Source of the DNA: Paenibacillus harenae DSM 16969
Lineage (GTDB): Bacteria > Bacillota > Bacilli > Paenibacillales > Paenibacillaceae
Assembly: GCF_000422465.1 (NCBI RefSeq)
Contig: NZ_KE383842.1
Coordinates: forward strand, 453,835-517,834
DNA: 64,000 bases
Direction: 5' to 3'
The position numbers and the translations under genes were made by a program. This document shows, piece after piece, positions 35,152-43,927 of this stretch. The notes below the pieces were generated by a model that made no database searches, was not told the DNA's origin, and was given only the letters and a program-made list of their open reading frames with translations. Numbering within the stretch: the first letter of the stretch is position 1; every line of letters starts with the position of its first letter.

Positions 35152-36057
35152 ATGGAAATCGAAGTAAGCAGTCGGAACATGAAGTTCCTGGAATGCTTCT
35201 CGTCGCAAACCCGGGTTCGAATCATCGAGCTGCTGAACGTTCAGCCTATGAATATTAAGAGCCTTTCCGAAGCGCTAGATATAAAGTCTCCTATCGTAAC
35301 GCGGCATATACATATGCTGGAGGAAGCGGGAATCGTTCGCTGCGAGAGCATTGCGGGCAAGAGGGGGATGCAGAAGCTGTGTCACTTGCGGCTCACGCAT
35401 GCGATGCTTCTCTTTAGAGGAACGGTTCCGGCGGATGAGTCGAAAAAATATATGGTCTCGCTCCCGGTCGGGCATTACTCGTCTTGTCAGATTAAGCCTA
35501 CCTGCGGGCTTGCTTCCGAGACGCAAATGATCGGCATGTGCGACGACCCGCGGTATTTTGCCGATCCGGAGCATGTGAAGGCCCGGGTGCTGTGGTTCGG
35601 CTCCGGCTATGTCGAATATCGGATTCCTAATTATATGGTGAATAATGAAACGCCGGAATCGCTGGAAATTTCATTGGAAATATGCTCGGAAACGCCATGC
35701 GCCGTTAACCGCTTGCCCTCGGACATCGCGTTCATGCTTAACGGGGTCGGCATCGGGACATGGACCTATCCCGGCGACTTCGGCAGCACGCGCGGCTTGT
35801 ATACGCCGGAGTGGTGGCACAAAAACATCCAGCATGGCTTGATCAAGACGATCCGCGTCAACCGCCAAGGTTCCTTTATCGACGGTATTCAAGTATCCGA
35901 TGTCACGATCGACCGGCTGATGCTGGCCTACGACAAAGAAATATTATTCCGGATCTCCTGCAGCGCTTCAGCCAAAAACTGCGGCGGCGTCACCTTGTTC
36001 GGCAAAGGTTTCGGTAATTATAACCAGGACATCGATGTAACGCTTCGCTGTGATTGA
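35152..36057 (+). CDS. ArsR-type HTH regulator with a C-terminal beta-rich sensor domain
   Basis: A 301-residue protein. Residues about 8-90 form an ArsR-like winged helix (SSQTRVRIIELLNVQPMNIK, then a recognition helix in SPIVTRHIHMLEEAGIV). The remaining 200 residues are beta-rich with many aromatic residues, and no metal-binding CxC motif is seen, so it is probably not a metal sensor. Similar proteins in Paenibacillus lie beside glycosidase genes, and the C-terminal part may bind a carbohydrate; that is an inference. It is divergent from the alcohol dehydrogenase operon and follows a consensus promoter. AAGGGG precedes the ATG. Confidence 0.82.
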   Translation: MEIEVSSRNMKFLECFSSQTRVRIIELLNVQPMNIKSLSEALDIKSPIVTRHIHMLEEAGIVRCESIAGKRGMQKLCHLRLTHAMLLFRGTVPADESKKYMVSLPVGHYSSCQIKPTCGLASETQMIGMCDDPRYFADPEHVKARVLWFGSGYVEYRIPNYMVNNETPESLEISLEICSETPCAVNRLPSDIAFMLNGVGIGTWTYPGDFGSTRGLYTPEWWHKNIQHGLIKTIRVNRQGSFIDGIQVSDVTIDRLMLAYDKEILFRISCSASAKNCGGVTLFGKGFGNYNQDIDVTLRCD

Positions 36058-36067
36058 ATGTTTGGAT

Positions 36068-36097
36068 AACCGCCCGTTTGTTGAGCGGTTTTTTTGT
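36068..36097 (+). terminator. Terminator of the ArsR-type gene
   Basis: AACCGC / GCGGTT stem with an 11-base loop, followed by seven T residues, just past the stop codon and just before the tandem array. Confidence 0.75.
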
Positions 36098-36109
36098 TTT
36101 ATTTACAGA

Positions 36110-36810
36110 CGCCGGAGCGGCGGATGAGCGGCATAAATGCCGTAGAATCGGGCGCTGGAGCGCCGGAGCGGCGAATGAGCGGCATAAATGCCGTAGAATC
36201 GGGCGCTGGAGCGCCGGAGCGGCGAATGAGCGGCAAAAGTGCCGCAGAATCGGGCGCTGGAGCGCCGGAGCGGCGAATAAGCGGCAAAAGTGCCGCAGAA
36301 TCGGGCGCTGGAGCGCCGGAGCGGCGAATAAGCGGCATAAATGCCGTTGAATCGGGCGCGCTGGAGCGCCGGAGCGGCGAATGAGCGGCAAAAGTGCCGC
36401 AGAATCGGGCGCTGGAGCGGCGGAGCGGCAAATGAGCGGCATAAGTGCCGCTGAATCGTGCGCTGGCGCCGGAGCGGCAAATGAGCGGCATAAATGCCGT
36501 TGAATCGGGCGCTGGAACGCCGGAGGGGCAAATGAGCGGCAAAAATGCCGTTGAATTGTGCTTGTAAGCGCCTGAGCGGCGTGAACGGCATAAATGCCGT
36601 TGAATTGTGCTTGTGAGCGCCTGAGCGGCGAATGTACGGCATAAATGCCGTAGAATTGGACACTGGAGCGCCTGAGCGGCGAATGTACGGCATAAATGCC
36701 GTAGAATTATGCTTGTGAGCGCCGGAGCGGCGAATGAAAGGCAAAAATGCCGCTGAATCTGGCGCCGGAGCGGCGGATGAGCGGCATAAATGCCGCTGAA
36801 TCGGGCATAA
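36110..36810. repeat. Tandem array of 14 hairpin-forming units of about 51 bases
   Basis: Fourteen head-to-tail units fill 700 bases. A typical unit contains GGAGCGCCGGAGCGGCGAAT, then a dyad such as CGGCATAAATGCCG, then GAATCGGGCGCT. The dyad is kept in nearly every unit while its loop and closing pair change: units 3, 4 and 6 have G..C (GCGGC...GCCGC), units 10-12 have A..T (ACGGC...GCCGT). The rightmost units are the most diverged. Because 51 is a multiple of three, long reading frames stay open by chance on both strands. It ends 20 bases before the rhamnose operon control region. Confidence 0.9.
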
Positions 36811-36830
36811 GTCTACCGCATCATATTTCT

Positions 36831-36895
36831 GTTTTTGTTTGAAATCCATATATTCAAAAACAAACAAATATGATATGATCGATTCAAACAAAAAC
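36831..36895. promoter_or_regulatory. Candidate operator of the rhamnose operon (13-base inverted repeat)
   Basis: GTTTTTGTTTGAA (36831-36843) and its exact reverse complement TTCAAACAAAAAC (36883-36895) flank a further related copy, TTCAAAAACAAACAAA (36853-36868). TATGAT at 36869-36874 or 36874-36879 could be the -10 box. The repeats are the natural candidate binding sites of the DeoR-type regulator encoded at the end of the operon. Confidence 0.6.
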
Positions 36896-36919
36896 AAAAC
36901 ATCATTCGGAGGTATTCTC

Positions 36920-38989
36920 ATGGTACAAAGTTTATGGGATAAGGCAAAAGCATCGGAGCTGGAAGGCGGTCTGGCTGAGCTGGTCTACCGCTCCAACATT
37001 ATCGGAGCAGACCGCCGCGTCTGCAATTACGGCGGAGGCAATACGTCGAGCAAAACGATCGTGAAGGACTTCCGCGGCCGCGACATCGAAGTGATGTATG
37101 TGAAAGGCAGCGGTTCCGACCTTGCGACGATGAAAGCGGGCAATTTTACGGGACTTCGCATGGATGATATCCGTCCGCTGTTCGAACGCTCCGAAATGCC
37201 GGACGAGGAAATGGTTTCTTACCTCGCGAACTGCATGATTGACGCCAAGCATCCGCGCGCTTCCATCGAGACGCTGCTGCATGCGTTCCTTCCGTTCAAG
37301 CACGTGGATCACACGCACCCGGATTCGATCATCAGCCTCTGCTGCGCGGACAACGGCAAGGCGCTGGCGAAGGAAATTTTCGGCGACCGTTTCGTCTGGG
37401 TACCTTACGTGCGTCCCGGCTTCAATCTCTCCAAAATGATTGCGGAAGGCGTTCTCGCCAACCCGAATGCAGAGCTTGTGCTTATGGAGAAGCACGGCCT
37501 TGTTACTTGGGGCGAGACTTCCGAGCAGTGCTACGCGCAAACGATCAAAATCATTTCCGAAGCGGAATCGTTCATCGAAGCGCGTTTCGACGAAGCAAGC
37601 CTTTTCGGCGGCGTGAAGCATGAGGTGCTGCCGGAAGGCGTTCGCCGAAGCGTAGCTGCGCAAGTGATGCCGACGATTCGCGGGGCGGTAAGCGATACGA
37701 AGAAAATGATTTTGTCCTTCGATGACGAAGCGGACGTTCTGGCATTTGTCAGCGGTCAACTTTCGCCGCAACTGTCCCAAGTCGGCGCAGCTTGCCCGGA
37801 CCATCTCGTTCACACGAAGGTCGTGCCGCTGTTTATCGACTGGACGCCGAATGCGGAGGATGTCGAAGGCTTGAAAGCGAAGCTGGCGGAAGGAATCGCT
37901 TCCTATAAAGAGCAGTATAAAGCTTATTTTGACCGCAACAAGAACGAAGGCGACGTCATGTTCGAAGCCGCTCCGCGCGTTATTCTCATTCCGGGCATCG
38001 GCATGATCAATACGGGCAAGAGCTGGGCAATGTCGCAGGTGAGCGGAGCGCTCTACCACCGGGCGATTGCGGTTATGCGCGGCGCGACGGCGCTGGGCGA
38101 TTTCGTATCACTGAGCGAGAACGAATCGTACAACGTGGAGTACTGGCCGCTTGAGCTTTACAAGCTGTCGCTGGCACCGGCGGAAGCCGAATTTTCGCGC
38201 AAGATTGCTTTCATCACCGGCGGCGCAGGCGGTATCGGGAGCGAAACGGCGCGCCGGCTCGTATCGGAAGGCGCGCATGTCGTACTGGCGGACCTTAATC
38301 TCGAAGGCGCTCAGAAGGTTGCGGCTGAGATTAACGAGAAATATGGCGAGAACCGGGCTGCAGCGGTTAAGATGGACGTAACCTCCGAGGAGCAGGTTAT
38401 GGCGGCATACGCCGAGACTTCGCTTGCTTACGGCGGCGTTGACATTATCGTCAACAATGCGGGACTTGCGACTTCGAGCCCGTTTGACGAGACCTCGCTG
38501 AAGGAATGGAACCTGAACATGAACGTGCTCGGCACGGGTTACTTCCTGGTTGCCCGCGAAGCGTTTAAATTAATGAAGCAGCAGAACATCGGCGGGAACA
38601 TGGTATTCATCGGCTCGAAAAACTCCGTCTATGCGGGTAAAAACGCGTCGGCGTACAGCGCAGCCAAAGCGCTTGAGGCGCATCTGGCACGCTGCATCGC
38701 GGCTGAAGGCGGCGAGTTCGGCATTCGCGTGAATACGATTTTGCCGGACGCGATTCTGCAAGGGTCGGCGATTTGGAACGGAAGCTGGCGCAACGAGCGC
38801 GCAGCCGCATACGGCATCGAGCCGGATCAATTGGAAGAGTACTACCGCAAGCGGACGACGCTGCTCGTTAATATCTATCCGCGCGATATTGCCGAAGGCA
38901 TTGCGTTCTTCGCATCGTCGAAAGCGGACAAAACGACGGGCTGCATGCTGACGATCGACGGCGGCGTGCCGGCTGCGTTTACGCGTTAA
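36920..38989 (+). CDS. rhaEW: Bifunctional rhamnulose-1-phosphate aldolase / L-lactaldehyde dehydrogenase RhaEW
   Basis: A 689-residue two-domain enzyme, the type known from Bacillus subtilis YuxG. Residues 1 to about 390 are a class II aldolase (zinc histidines in FKHVDHTHPDS, and MEKHGLVTWGE) that should split L-rhamnulose 1-phosphate into DHAP and L-lactaldehyde. Residues from about 425 are a short-chain dehydrogenase, with nucleotide motif ITGGAGGIGSETA, catalytic Ser in FIGSKNS and YSAAK motif, which should oxidise L-lactaldehyde to L-lactate. The ATG at 36920 has GGAGG eight bases upstream; an upstream in-frame ATG runs through the operator and was rejected. Confidence 0.93.
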   Translation: MVQSLWDKAKASELEGGLAELVYRSNIIGADRRVCNYGGGNTSSKTIVKDFRGRDIEVMYVKGSGSDLATMKAGNFTGLRMDDIRPLFERSEMPDEEMVSYLANCMIDAKHPRASIETLLHAFLPFKHVDHTHPDSIISLCCADNGKALAKEIFGDRFVWVPYVRPGFNLSKMIAEGVLANPNAELVLMEKHGLVTWGETSEQCYAQTIKIISEAESFIEARFDEASLFGGVKHEVLPEGVRRSVAAQVMPTIRGAVSDTKKMILSFDDEADVLAFVSGQLSPQLSQVGAACPDHLVHTKVVPLFIDWTPNAEDVEGLKAKLAEGIASYKEQYKAYFDRNKNEGDVMFEAAPRVILIPGIGMINTGKSWAMSQVSGALYHRAIAVMRGATALGDFVSLSENESYNVEYWPLELYKLSLAPAEAEFSRKIAFITGGAGGIGSETARRLVSEGAHVVLADLNLEGAQKVAAEINEKYGENRAAAVKMDVTSEEQVMAAYAETSLAYGGVDIIVNNAGLATSSPFDETSLKEWNLNMNVLGTGYFLVAREAFKLMKQQNIGGNMVFIGSKNSVYAGKNASAYSAAKALEAHLARCIAAEGGEFGIRVNTILPDAILQGSAIWNGSWRNERAAAYGIEPDQLEEYYRKRTTLLVNIYPRDIAEGIAFFASSKADKTTGCMLTIDGGVPAAFTR

Positions 38990-39008
38990 GAAAAAGGAGA
39001 GCTGACGG

Positions 39009-39380
39009 ATGTATCAAGCGCGAGGCGAGAAACATTGGTTTATACCTGACGGTTTTATTCCCCCGGACAGCACGGGCGCGCTCACCAGCCACGAATCGGT
39101 CTGCGTGCTGAATTGCTCGTCGGAAGAAGCACTTATCCGTTTTACGATTTATTTTGAAGACCGGGAACCGATGGATGATATTCTCCTTGTCGTTCAGGGC
39201 CGCCGCACGAAACATATTCGCACCAGCTCTTTGACGAAGGACGGAGCGTCGATTCCAATCGGCGTTCCTTACGCCATCGAGGTGCTTAGCGATATTCCGA
39301 TCATTGTGCAATACAGCAGGCTGGATTCGACGCAGGCGGAGAACACGCTGATGTCGACAATGGCCTATCCGATAAAATAA
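39009..39380 (+). CDS. ASRT-family protein (Anabaena sensory rhodopsin transducer homologue)
   Basis: A 123-residue single-domain beta-sandwich protein of the ASRT family (PF07100). Recognisable family blocks are KHWFIPDGFIPPDSTG, SHESVCVLNCSSEEA, YFEDREPMDD, GRRTKHIRTSSL, PIIVQYSRLDSTQAENTLMS. There is no rhodopsin in the window. The ASRT superfamily has been proposed to bind small molecules, probably sugars. It lies 19 bases after rhaEW and 32 bases before rhaI in the rhamnose operon, the slot where other Bacillales carry the rhamnose mutarotase gene rhaM. The role is therefore likely sugar-linked, but it is not demonstrated. Confidence 0.85.
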   Translation: MYQARGEKHWFIPDGFIPPDSTGALTSHESVCVLNCSSEEALIRFTIYFEDREPMDDILLVVQGRRTKHIRTSSLTKDGASIPIGVPYAIEVLSDIPIIVQYSRLDSTQAENTLMSTMAYPIK

Positions 39381-39412
39381 ATCATTCCCAGTTGAAAGAA
39401 AGGGTGTTCGAT

Positions 39413-40633
39413 ATGTCCGACCGCGCTTACGCGTTATTCGAAGAGCAGCAGAAGGCTAGAGGCATTAATTTGGACGAAGTGAAAGCAAATTTGAAAGCGC
39501 TAAAAATCGAAACTCCATCCTGGGGCTACGGCGATTCCGGCACCCGGTTCAAAGTATTCCAGAAGGAAGGCGTTCCGCGCAATCCGTTTGAGAAATTCGA
39601 GGATGCCGCGCAGGTGCACGGCCTGACCGGTCTTGCGCCGTCCGTTGCGATCCATATTCCATGGGACAAAGTAGACGACTATAGCAAGCTGAGAAGCCAT
39701 GCGGAAAGCCTTGGCCTCTCCATCGGCGCGGTGAACCCGAATCTGTTCCAGGATGAGGACTACATGCTCGGCAGCGTGACGAACGCGAACGCCGCAATCC
39801 GCCGCAAAGCGGCGGACCACCTGCTGGAATGCGTCGACATCGCGAAGGAAACGGGCTCCCGCGATCTTAGCTTATGGTTTGCCGACGGCACGAACTACCC
39901 GGGCCAAGGCGATATCCGCAAGCGTAAAGGCTGGATGCACGAGGCATTATCCGAAATGTACAAAGCGATGACGCCGGATATGCGGATGCTGATCGAATAC
40001 AAATGCTTCGAGCCTGCGTTCTATCATACCGATCTGGCCGATTGGGGCATGGCGTTTAATATGGCGCAGAAGCTTGGCCCGCAAGCGGAGGTGCTCGTCG
40101 ATACCGGACATCACCTGCCGGGCGCGAACATCGAGCATATCGTCGCTTATTTGCTTGATGAGAAAAGGCTGGGCGGCTTCCACTTCAACAGCCGCAAATA
40201 TGCGGACGACGATCTGATCGTCGGGTCGGTTAATCCATACGAGCTGTTCCTTATTTTTTATCAAATCTTGAATGCGGCAGGCGATGCGGACCCGGGTGTT
40301 CGTCAAAATGTCTCTAACATCGCGTACATGATCGACCAATCGCATAACATCGAACAAAAAATTCCTGCCATGCTGCGTTCCGTGCTTAACGTGCAGACGC
40401 AATTCGCGAAAGCGCTGCTGATCAATCACGCGGAAGTAAGCGCGGCGGCTGAGAGCAATGACGTTCTTGGCGCGGAAGATGCCGTCCGACGCGCATTCGA
40501 GTTCGACGTGACTCCGCTTCTTCATGCGATTCGCGAGGAGCAGGGCTTGCCGCTGGATCCGATGAAGGCTTATTTGAACAGCAGCTACGGCAAGGACATC
40601 CTGGCGAGAGGCAAGGGCGGTGCCAGCTGGTGA
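39413..40633 (+). CDS. rhaI: L-rhamnose isomerase (RhaI type)
   Basis: A 406-residue isomerase converting L-rhamnose to L-rhamnulose. It matches the Pseudomonas stutzeri-type (RhaI) family rather than the E. coli RhaA family: TPSWGYGDSGTRFKVF near residue 36, LWFADGTNYPGQGD, MLIEYKCFEPAFYHTDLADW and VLVDTGHHLPGANIE, which supply the metal-binding Glu, His and Asp residues of the barrel. The ATG at 39413 is preceded by AAAGGGTG; an in-frame ATG seven codons earlier overlaps that site. The stop overlaps the GTG start of rhaB (GTGA). Confidence 0.94.
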   Translation: MSDRAYALFEEQQKARGINLDEVKANLKALKIETPSWGYGDSGTRFKVFQKEGVPRNPFEKFEDAAQVHGLTGLAPSVAIHIPWDKVDDYSKLRSHAESLGLSIGAVNPNLFQDEDYMLGSVTNANAAIRRKAADHLLECVDIAKETGSRDLSLWFADGTNYPGQGDIRKRKGWMHEALSEMYKAMTPDMRMLIEYKCFEPAFYHTDLADWGMAFNMAQKLGPQAEVLVDTGHHLPGANIEHIVAYLLDEKRLGGFHFNSRKYADDDLIVGSVNPYELFLIFYQILNAAGDADPGVRQNVSNIAYMIDQSHNIEQKIPAMLRSVLNVQTQFAKALLINHAEVSAAAESNDVLGAEDAVRRAFEFDVTPLLHAIREEQGLPLDPMKAYLNSSYGKDILARGKGGASW

Positions 40634-42099
40634 CCATCCTCGCTTACGATTTGGGGGCGAGCAGCGGCCGGGCGCTGCTCGGCCGGTTGAATAACGGGAA
40701 AATCGAGGTCGAGGAGCTGCACCGGTTCCCGAATGATCCCGTACAGGCCGGCGAACGGCTGCACTGGGATATATTGCGGCTGCTGCATGAGCTTAAGCAA
40801 GCGCTTCTGAAGGTGAAGCACCGCAATATAAAGCTCAGCAGCATCGCCATCGACTCCTGGGCCGTCGATTTCGGTCTGATTGGCGGCAACGGGGAATTGC
40901 TCGGCAATCCGTACCATTACCGTGACCGCCATACGGACGGTGTGATGGAAGAGGTTGTGAAGGAGCTGTCGGCATCCGCCATATTCGGCAAAACGGGCAT
41001 TCAGTTTCTGCCGTTTAACACGATATACCAGCTTGCGGCATTGAAGCGGGCCGACTCGCCTTTGCTCCGGGAAGCGAAGCATTTTCTGATGATTCCGGAT
41101 TTGCTGCGATACTTCCTGACCGGGGAAATGTTCAATGAGTTCTCCAATGCGACGACGACGCAGCTGTATAATCCGGTAACGGAGGCATGGGACGAGGAGC
41201 TTATTCGCGCCATCGGCATATCGCCGGATCTCTTCTGCACGGTAGTGCGGCCCGGCGCGAAGGTTGGGCGGCTGCGCCAGTTTCTGTGCGAGGAGCTTGA
41301 TATTGAACCGATTGACGTGTATGCCGCTGCGGAGCACGATACCGGCTCGGCGGTTGCCGCGGTTCCGGCTCTGGAGCGTTCGTTCGCCTACCTCAGCTGC
41401 GGCACTTGGTCGCTGATGGGGACGGAGGTGGACGAGCCGGTTATTAACGAGACCGCTAAGGAGCTGAATTTTACGAATGAGGGCGGCGTTTGCGGCACGT
41501 ATCGTTTGCTCAAAAATATAATGGGCCTATGGATCCTGCTGGAGTGCAGGCGTGCGTGGGAGCGGGCAGGAATTTCGTACAGCTTCCCCGAATTAGTTAA
41601 GCTTGCCGGCGGCGCGAAGCCGTTTGCGGCCTTCATCGACCCGGACGATCCGGTTTTTCTTCACCCGGGCGATATGCCGGCCCGGATAAGCGAGTACTGC
41701 TCGGCAACGGGACAACAGGCGCCGGAGGAAGCAGGGGCCGTCGTCCGCTGCATTTTGGAAAGCTTGGCGTTCAAATACCGCTATGTGCTGGAGCTGACGG
41801 AACAGCTGTCCGGCCAGTCGTTCAGCGGGCTTCATATGGTTGGAGGCGGCATTCAGAATACGCTGCTGTGCCAATGGACCGCGAACGCCATCGGCAAGCC
41901 GGTATGGGCGGGGCCGGTGGAGGGAAGCGCGATCGGGAACATGGCCGTGCAGTGGATCGCAAGCGGTGAGCTTGCGGACATATGGGAAGCGCGCAAGGTC
42001 ATTCGCGAGTCGTTCCCGATCGAGAGTTACGAACCGGAGCAGGATGAGGAATGGGAGAAGGCTTACCTTGCTTTTAAAGCGCAAGTCGGAATCTCCTAG
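40630..42099 (+). CDS. rhaB: Rhamnulokinase
   Basis: A 489-residue FGGY-family kinase that phosphorylates L-rhamnulose at O1. It begins with GTG (TILAYDLGASSGRALLG), overlapping the rhaI stop by four bases, and is therefore translationally coupled. The catalytic aspartate is in IDSWAVDFG, and HMVGGGIQN closes the ATP site. It is a paralogue of the kinase at 20354-21853 in the fucose operon. A DeoR-type regulator follows 53 bases later. Confidence 0.95.
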   Translation: MTILAYDLGASSGRALLGRLNNGKIEVEELHRFPNDPVQAGERLHWDILRLLHELKQALLKVKHRNIKLSSIAIDSWAVDFGLIGGNGELLGNPYHYRDRHTDGVMEEVVKELSASAIFGKTGIQFLPFNTIYQLAALKRADSPLLREAKHFLMIPDLLRYFLTGEMFNEFSNATTTQLYNPVTEAWDEELIRAIGISPDLFCTVVRPGAKVGRLRQFLCEELDIEPIDVYAAAEHDTGSAVAAVPALERSFAYLSCGTWSLMGTEVDEPVINETAKELNFTNEGGVCGTYRLLKNIMGLWILLECRRAWERAGISYSFPELVKLAGGAKPFAAFIDPDDPVFLHPGDMPARISEYCSATGQQAPEEAGAVVRCILESLAFKYRYVLELTEQLSGQSFSGLHMVGGGIQNTLLCQWTANAIGKPVWAGPVEGSAIGNMAVQWIASGELADIWEARKVIRESFPIESYEPEQDEEWEKAYLAFKAQVGIS

Positions 42100-42152
42100 A
42101 TAGAGACAGGAATCGATGCGAATATAAATTAATGGTAAGGATGAGGTACGCC

Positions 42153-42911
42153 ATGCTGGTTGCGGAACGATATGACAAAATTGTACAGCTAGTCAATGAG
42201 AGAGGCAGTATTAGGGTAACGGAGCTGAGCGAGCTTTGCCAGGTGACCGAGGAAACGATTCGGCGCGATTTGGACCGCTTGGAGCAAGCCGGACGATTAC
42301 GCCGATCCCATGGCGGTGCGGTTAGCGTCAAGGATCAGCAGCCGGAAATCCCTTATTTCGAGCGCGAGGTGACGAGGGCGGACGAGAAGAAGCGGATCGC
42401 TGAGGCGGCGGTCAGGCTGATTCAGCCGCAGGACCGCATTCTGCTCGATGCCAGTTCGACGGCCTGGTATATGGCGGCCAGCATGCCGGATATCCCGCTT
42501 ACGGTGCTGACAAATTCGATTAAAGTCGCGATGGAGCTCAGCGGCAAGGAAAGAATCGAGGTGATCTCGACCGGCGGTATCCTCGCCGCACGTTCTTTGT
42601 CCTATGTCGGCCCGCTTGCGGAACGTTCCCTTGACGCCTATCACGTGGATAAAGCCTTCTTCTCTTGCAAAGGCGTACACATGGAGCGCGGCGTCAGCGA
42701 GTCGAACGAGCTGCAGGCGCGCATTAAGCAAAAAATGGTCGGCATGGCCGAACAGGTTATCCTGCTGGCCGACTCGAGCAAGTTCGGCGTTCAAGCGTTT
42801 ACGCATGTCGCGGATATGAGCGAAATCGACGCCGTCATTACGGACACGCACTTGTCCGGTGAGCTGCTGGCGCAGCTTAAGGAGAAGCAAATCACCGTTA
42901 CGACGGTGTAG
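42153..42911 (+). CDS. DeoR/GlpR family regulator of the rhamnose operon
   Basis: A 252-residue DeoR-type regulator: N-terminal helix-turn-helix with the family signature RVTELSELCQVTEETIRRDL (residues about 20-40) and RRSHGGAV, then the phosphosugar-sensing domain with LLDASSTAWYMA and LLADSSKFG. Bacillus subtilis RhaR, which controls rhaEW and rhaA, is of the same family, so this is its likely counterpart; L-rhamnulose 1-phosphate would be the natural effector. The ATG at 42153 follows GGATGAGG at six bases; an earlier in-frame GTG/ATG has no RBS. Confidence 0.9.
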   Translation: MLVAERYDKIVQLVNERGSIRVTELSELCQVTEETIRRDLDRLEQAGRLRRSHGGAVSVKDQQPEIPYFEREVTRADEKKRIAEAAVRLIQPQDRILLDASSTAWYMAASMPDIPLTVLTNSIKVAMELSGKERIEVISTGGILAARSLSYVGPLAERSLDAYHVDKAFFSCKGVHMERGVSESNELQARIKQKMVGMAEQVILLADSSKFGVQAFTHVADMSEIDAVITDTHLSGELLAQLKEKQITVTTV

Positions 42912-43006
42912 CCCAAGTTCATTCGTTAGGGTTGTACGGGAGGCGGGAATGAGGTGCAGAAATGCACCCGAAGCAGCGGCAGCTGCTTTATTTCATTCTA
43001 GGAGCA

Positions 43007-43140
43007 TATAAGTTTCACGTATAGGCTGGTTAGAATTCGCTGCGGTTCCGATTTTTCGATGAGCATGCTTCTTGAGCAGCTTCCGAAAATACGGGATAAA
43101 ATTTGGCTATGGTCGCCATAGGACGGTAAAAGCCGTTTAC
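43007..43140. repeat. Intergenic repeat, family C, copy 2
   Basis: Aligns with the copy at 13814-13955 over most of its length. It lies between the rhamnose operon and lutA; the rest of that 292-base gap holds a weak hairpin (AAGCAGC / GCTGCTT near 42970) and the lut control region. Confidence 0.6.
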
Positions 43141-43151
43141 GTTTACTCAAC

Positions 43152-43173
43152 ATGTCTGACAACCTGATAGAAT
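43152..43173 (+). promoter_or_regulatory. Candidate GntR/FadR-type operator and -10 box before lutA
   Basis: ATGTCTGACAA (43152-43162) fits the FadR-subfamily pattern TnGTnnnACnA at all but the first position. A TAGAAT -10-like box follows at 43168-43173. The GntR regulator at the end of the operon (46218) is the likely ligand. Confidence 0.45.
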
Positions 43174-43203
43174 TCAGCAATCGAGAACAAAGGGGTGCCG
43201 GGA

Positions 43204-43926
43204 ATGAAAGTCTCATTATTTATTACTTGCTTGAGCGATGCGCTGTACCCGCGCGTCGGCGAAGCGATGGTGCGGCTGCTGGCCAAGTACGGCGTGTCGC
43301 TGCAGTTTCCGACGGTGCAAACCTGCTGCGGGCAGCCTGCTTTTAACAGCGGTTATTGGAAGGAAGCGAGAGATACGGCAAGGACGATACTGGATGCTTT
43401 CGAAGACAGCGATTTTGTCATTTCGCCTTCCGGCTCCTGCACGGGCATGATTCATCATTATCCGAAGCTGTTCGAGGACGATCCGGTTATGCTGGAGCGG
43501 GCGAACCTTCTGCAAAGCAAAGCTTATGAATTTACTCAGTTTCTCGTACAGGTGCTTGGCGTGACGGATGTAGGCGCGCATTTTCCCCATAAGGTTACCT
43601 ATCATCCATCCTGTCACGGGAGCCGGATTCTGGGCGTGAAGGACGAACCGATAGCGCTGATGGAAAACGTAAAAGGGCTTGAACTCGTTCCGCTTCCGTT
43701 CGCGGAGGACTGCTGCGGCTTCGGCGGCACTTTTGCGGTGAAGATGGCCGATATATCCGGCGCCATGGTGACGGAGAAGGCGGATCATGTGCTGGAGACG
43801 GAAGCGGAGGTGCTGGTCGGGCTCGATATGGCCTGCCTGCTCAACATTGCCGGCAACCTGCGCTACCGGAATGAACCGGTTCGCGTCATGCATTTGGCAG
43901 AACTGTTATATGAAGGGGTGAAATAG
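43204..43926 (+). CDS. lutA: L-lactate utilisation protein LutA
   Basis: A 240-residue iron-sulphur protein with two CCG-type domains (TCCGQPAFNSG near residue 39 and DCCGFGGTFAVKM near residue 163), also found in heterodisulphide and glycolate oxidoreductases. It is one of three subunits of the LutABC L-lactate dehydrogenase/oxidase system that converts L-lactate to pyruvate in Bacillus. AAAGGGG lies eight bases before the chosen ATG at 43204. lutB follows one base after the stop codon. Confidence 0.95.
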   Translation: MKVSLFITCLSDALYPRVGEAMVRLLAKYGVSLQFPTVQTCCGQPAFNSGYWKEARDTARTILDAFEDSDFVISPSGSCTGMIHHYPKLFEDDPVMLERANLLQSKAYEFTQFLVQVLGVTDVGAHFPHKVTYHPSCHGSRILGVKDEPIALMENVKGLELVPLPFAEDCCGFGGTFAVKMADISGAMVTEKADHVLETEAEVLVGLDMACLLNIAGNLRYRNEPVRVMHLAELLYEGVK

Positions 43927-43927
43927 G

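Noticed and set aside
36110..36810. Possible CRISPR array
   Set aside because: The units are contiguous copies of one sequence with no unique spacers, and there are no cas genes.
36103..36921. 272-codon minus-strand open frame (and similar frames on both strands) across the tandem array
   Set aside because: The 51-base period is a multiple of three, so frames stay open by repetition; there is no ribosome site, and the translated repeats are low-complexity.
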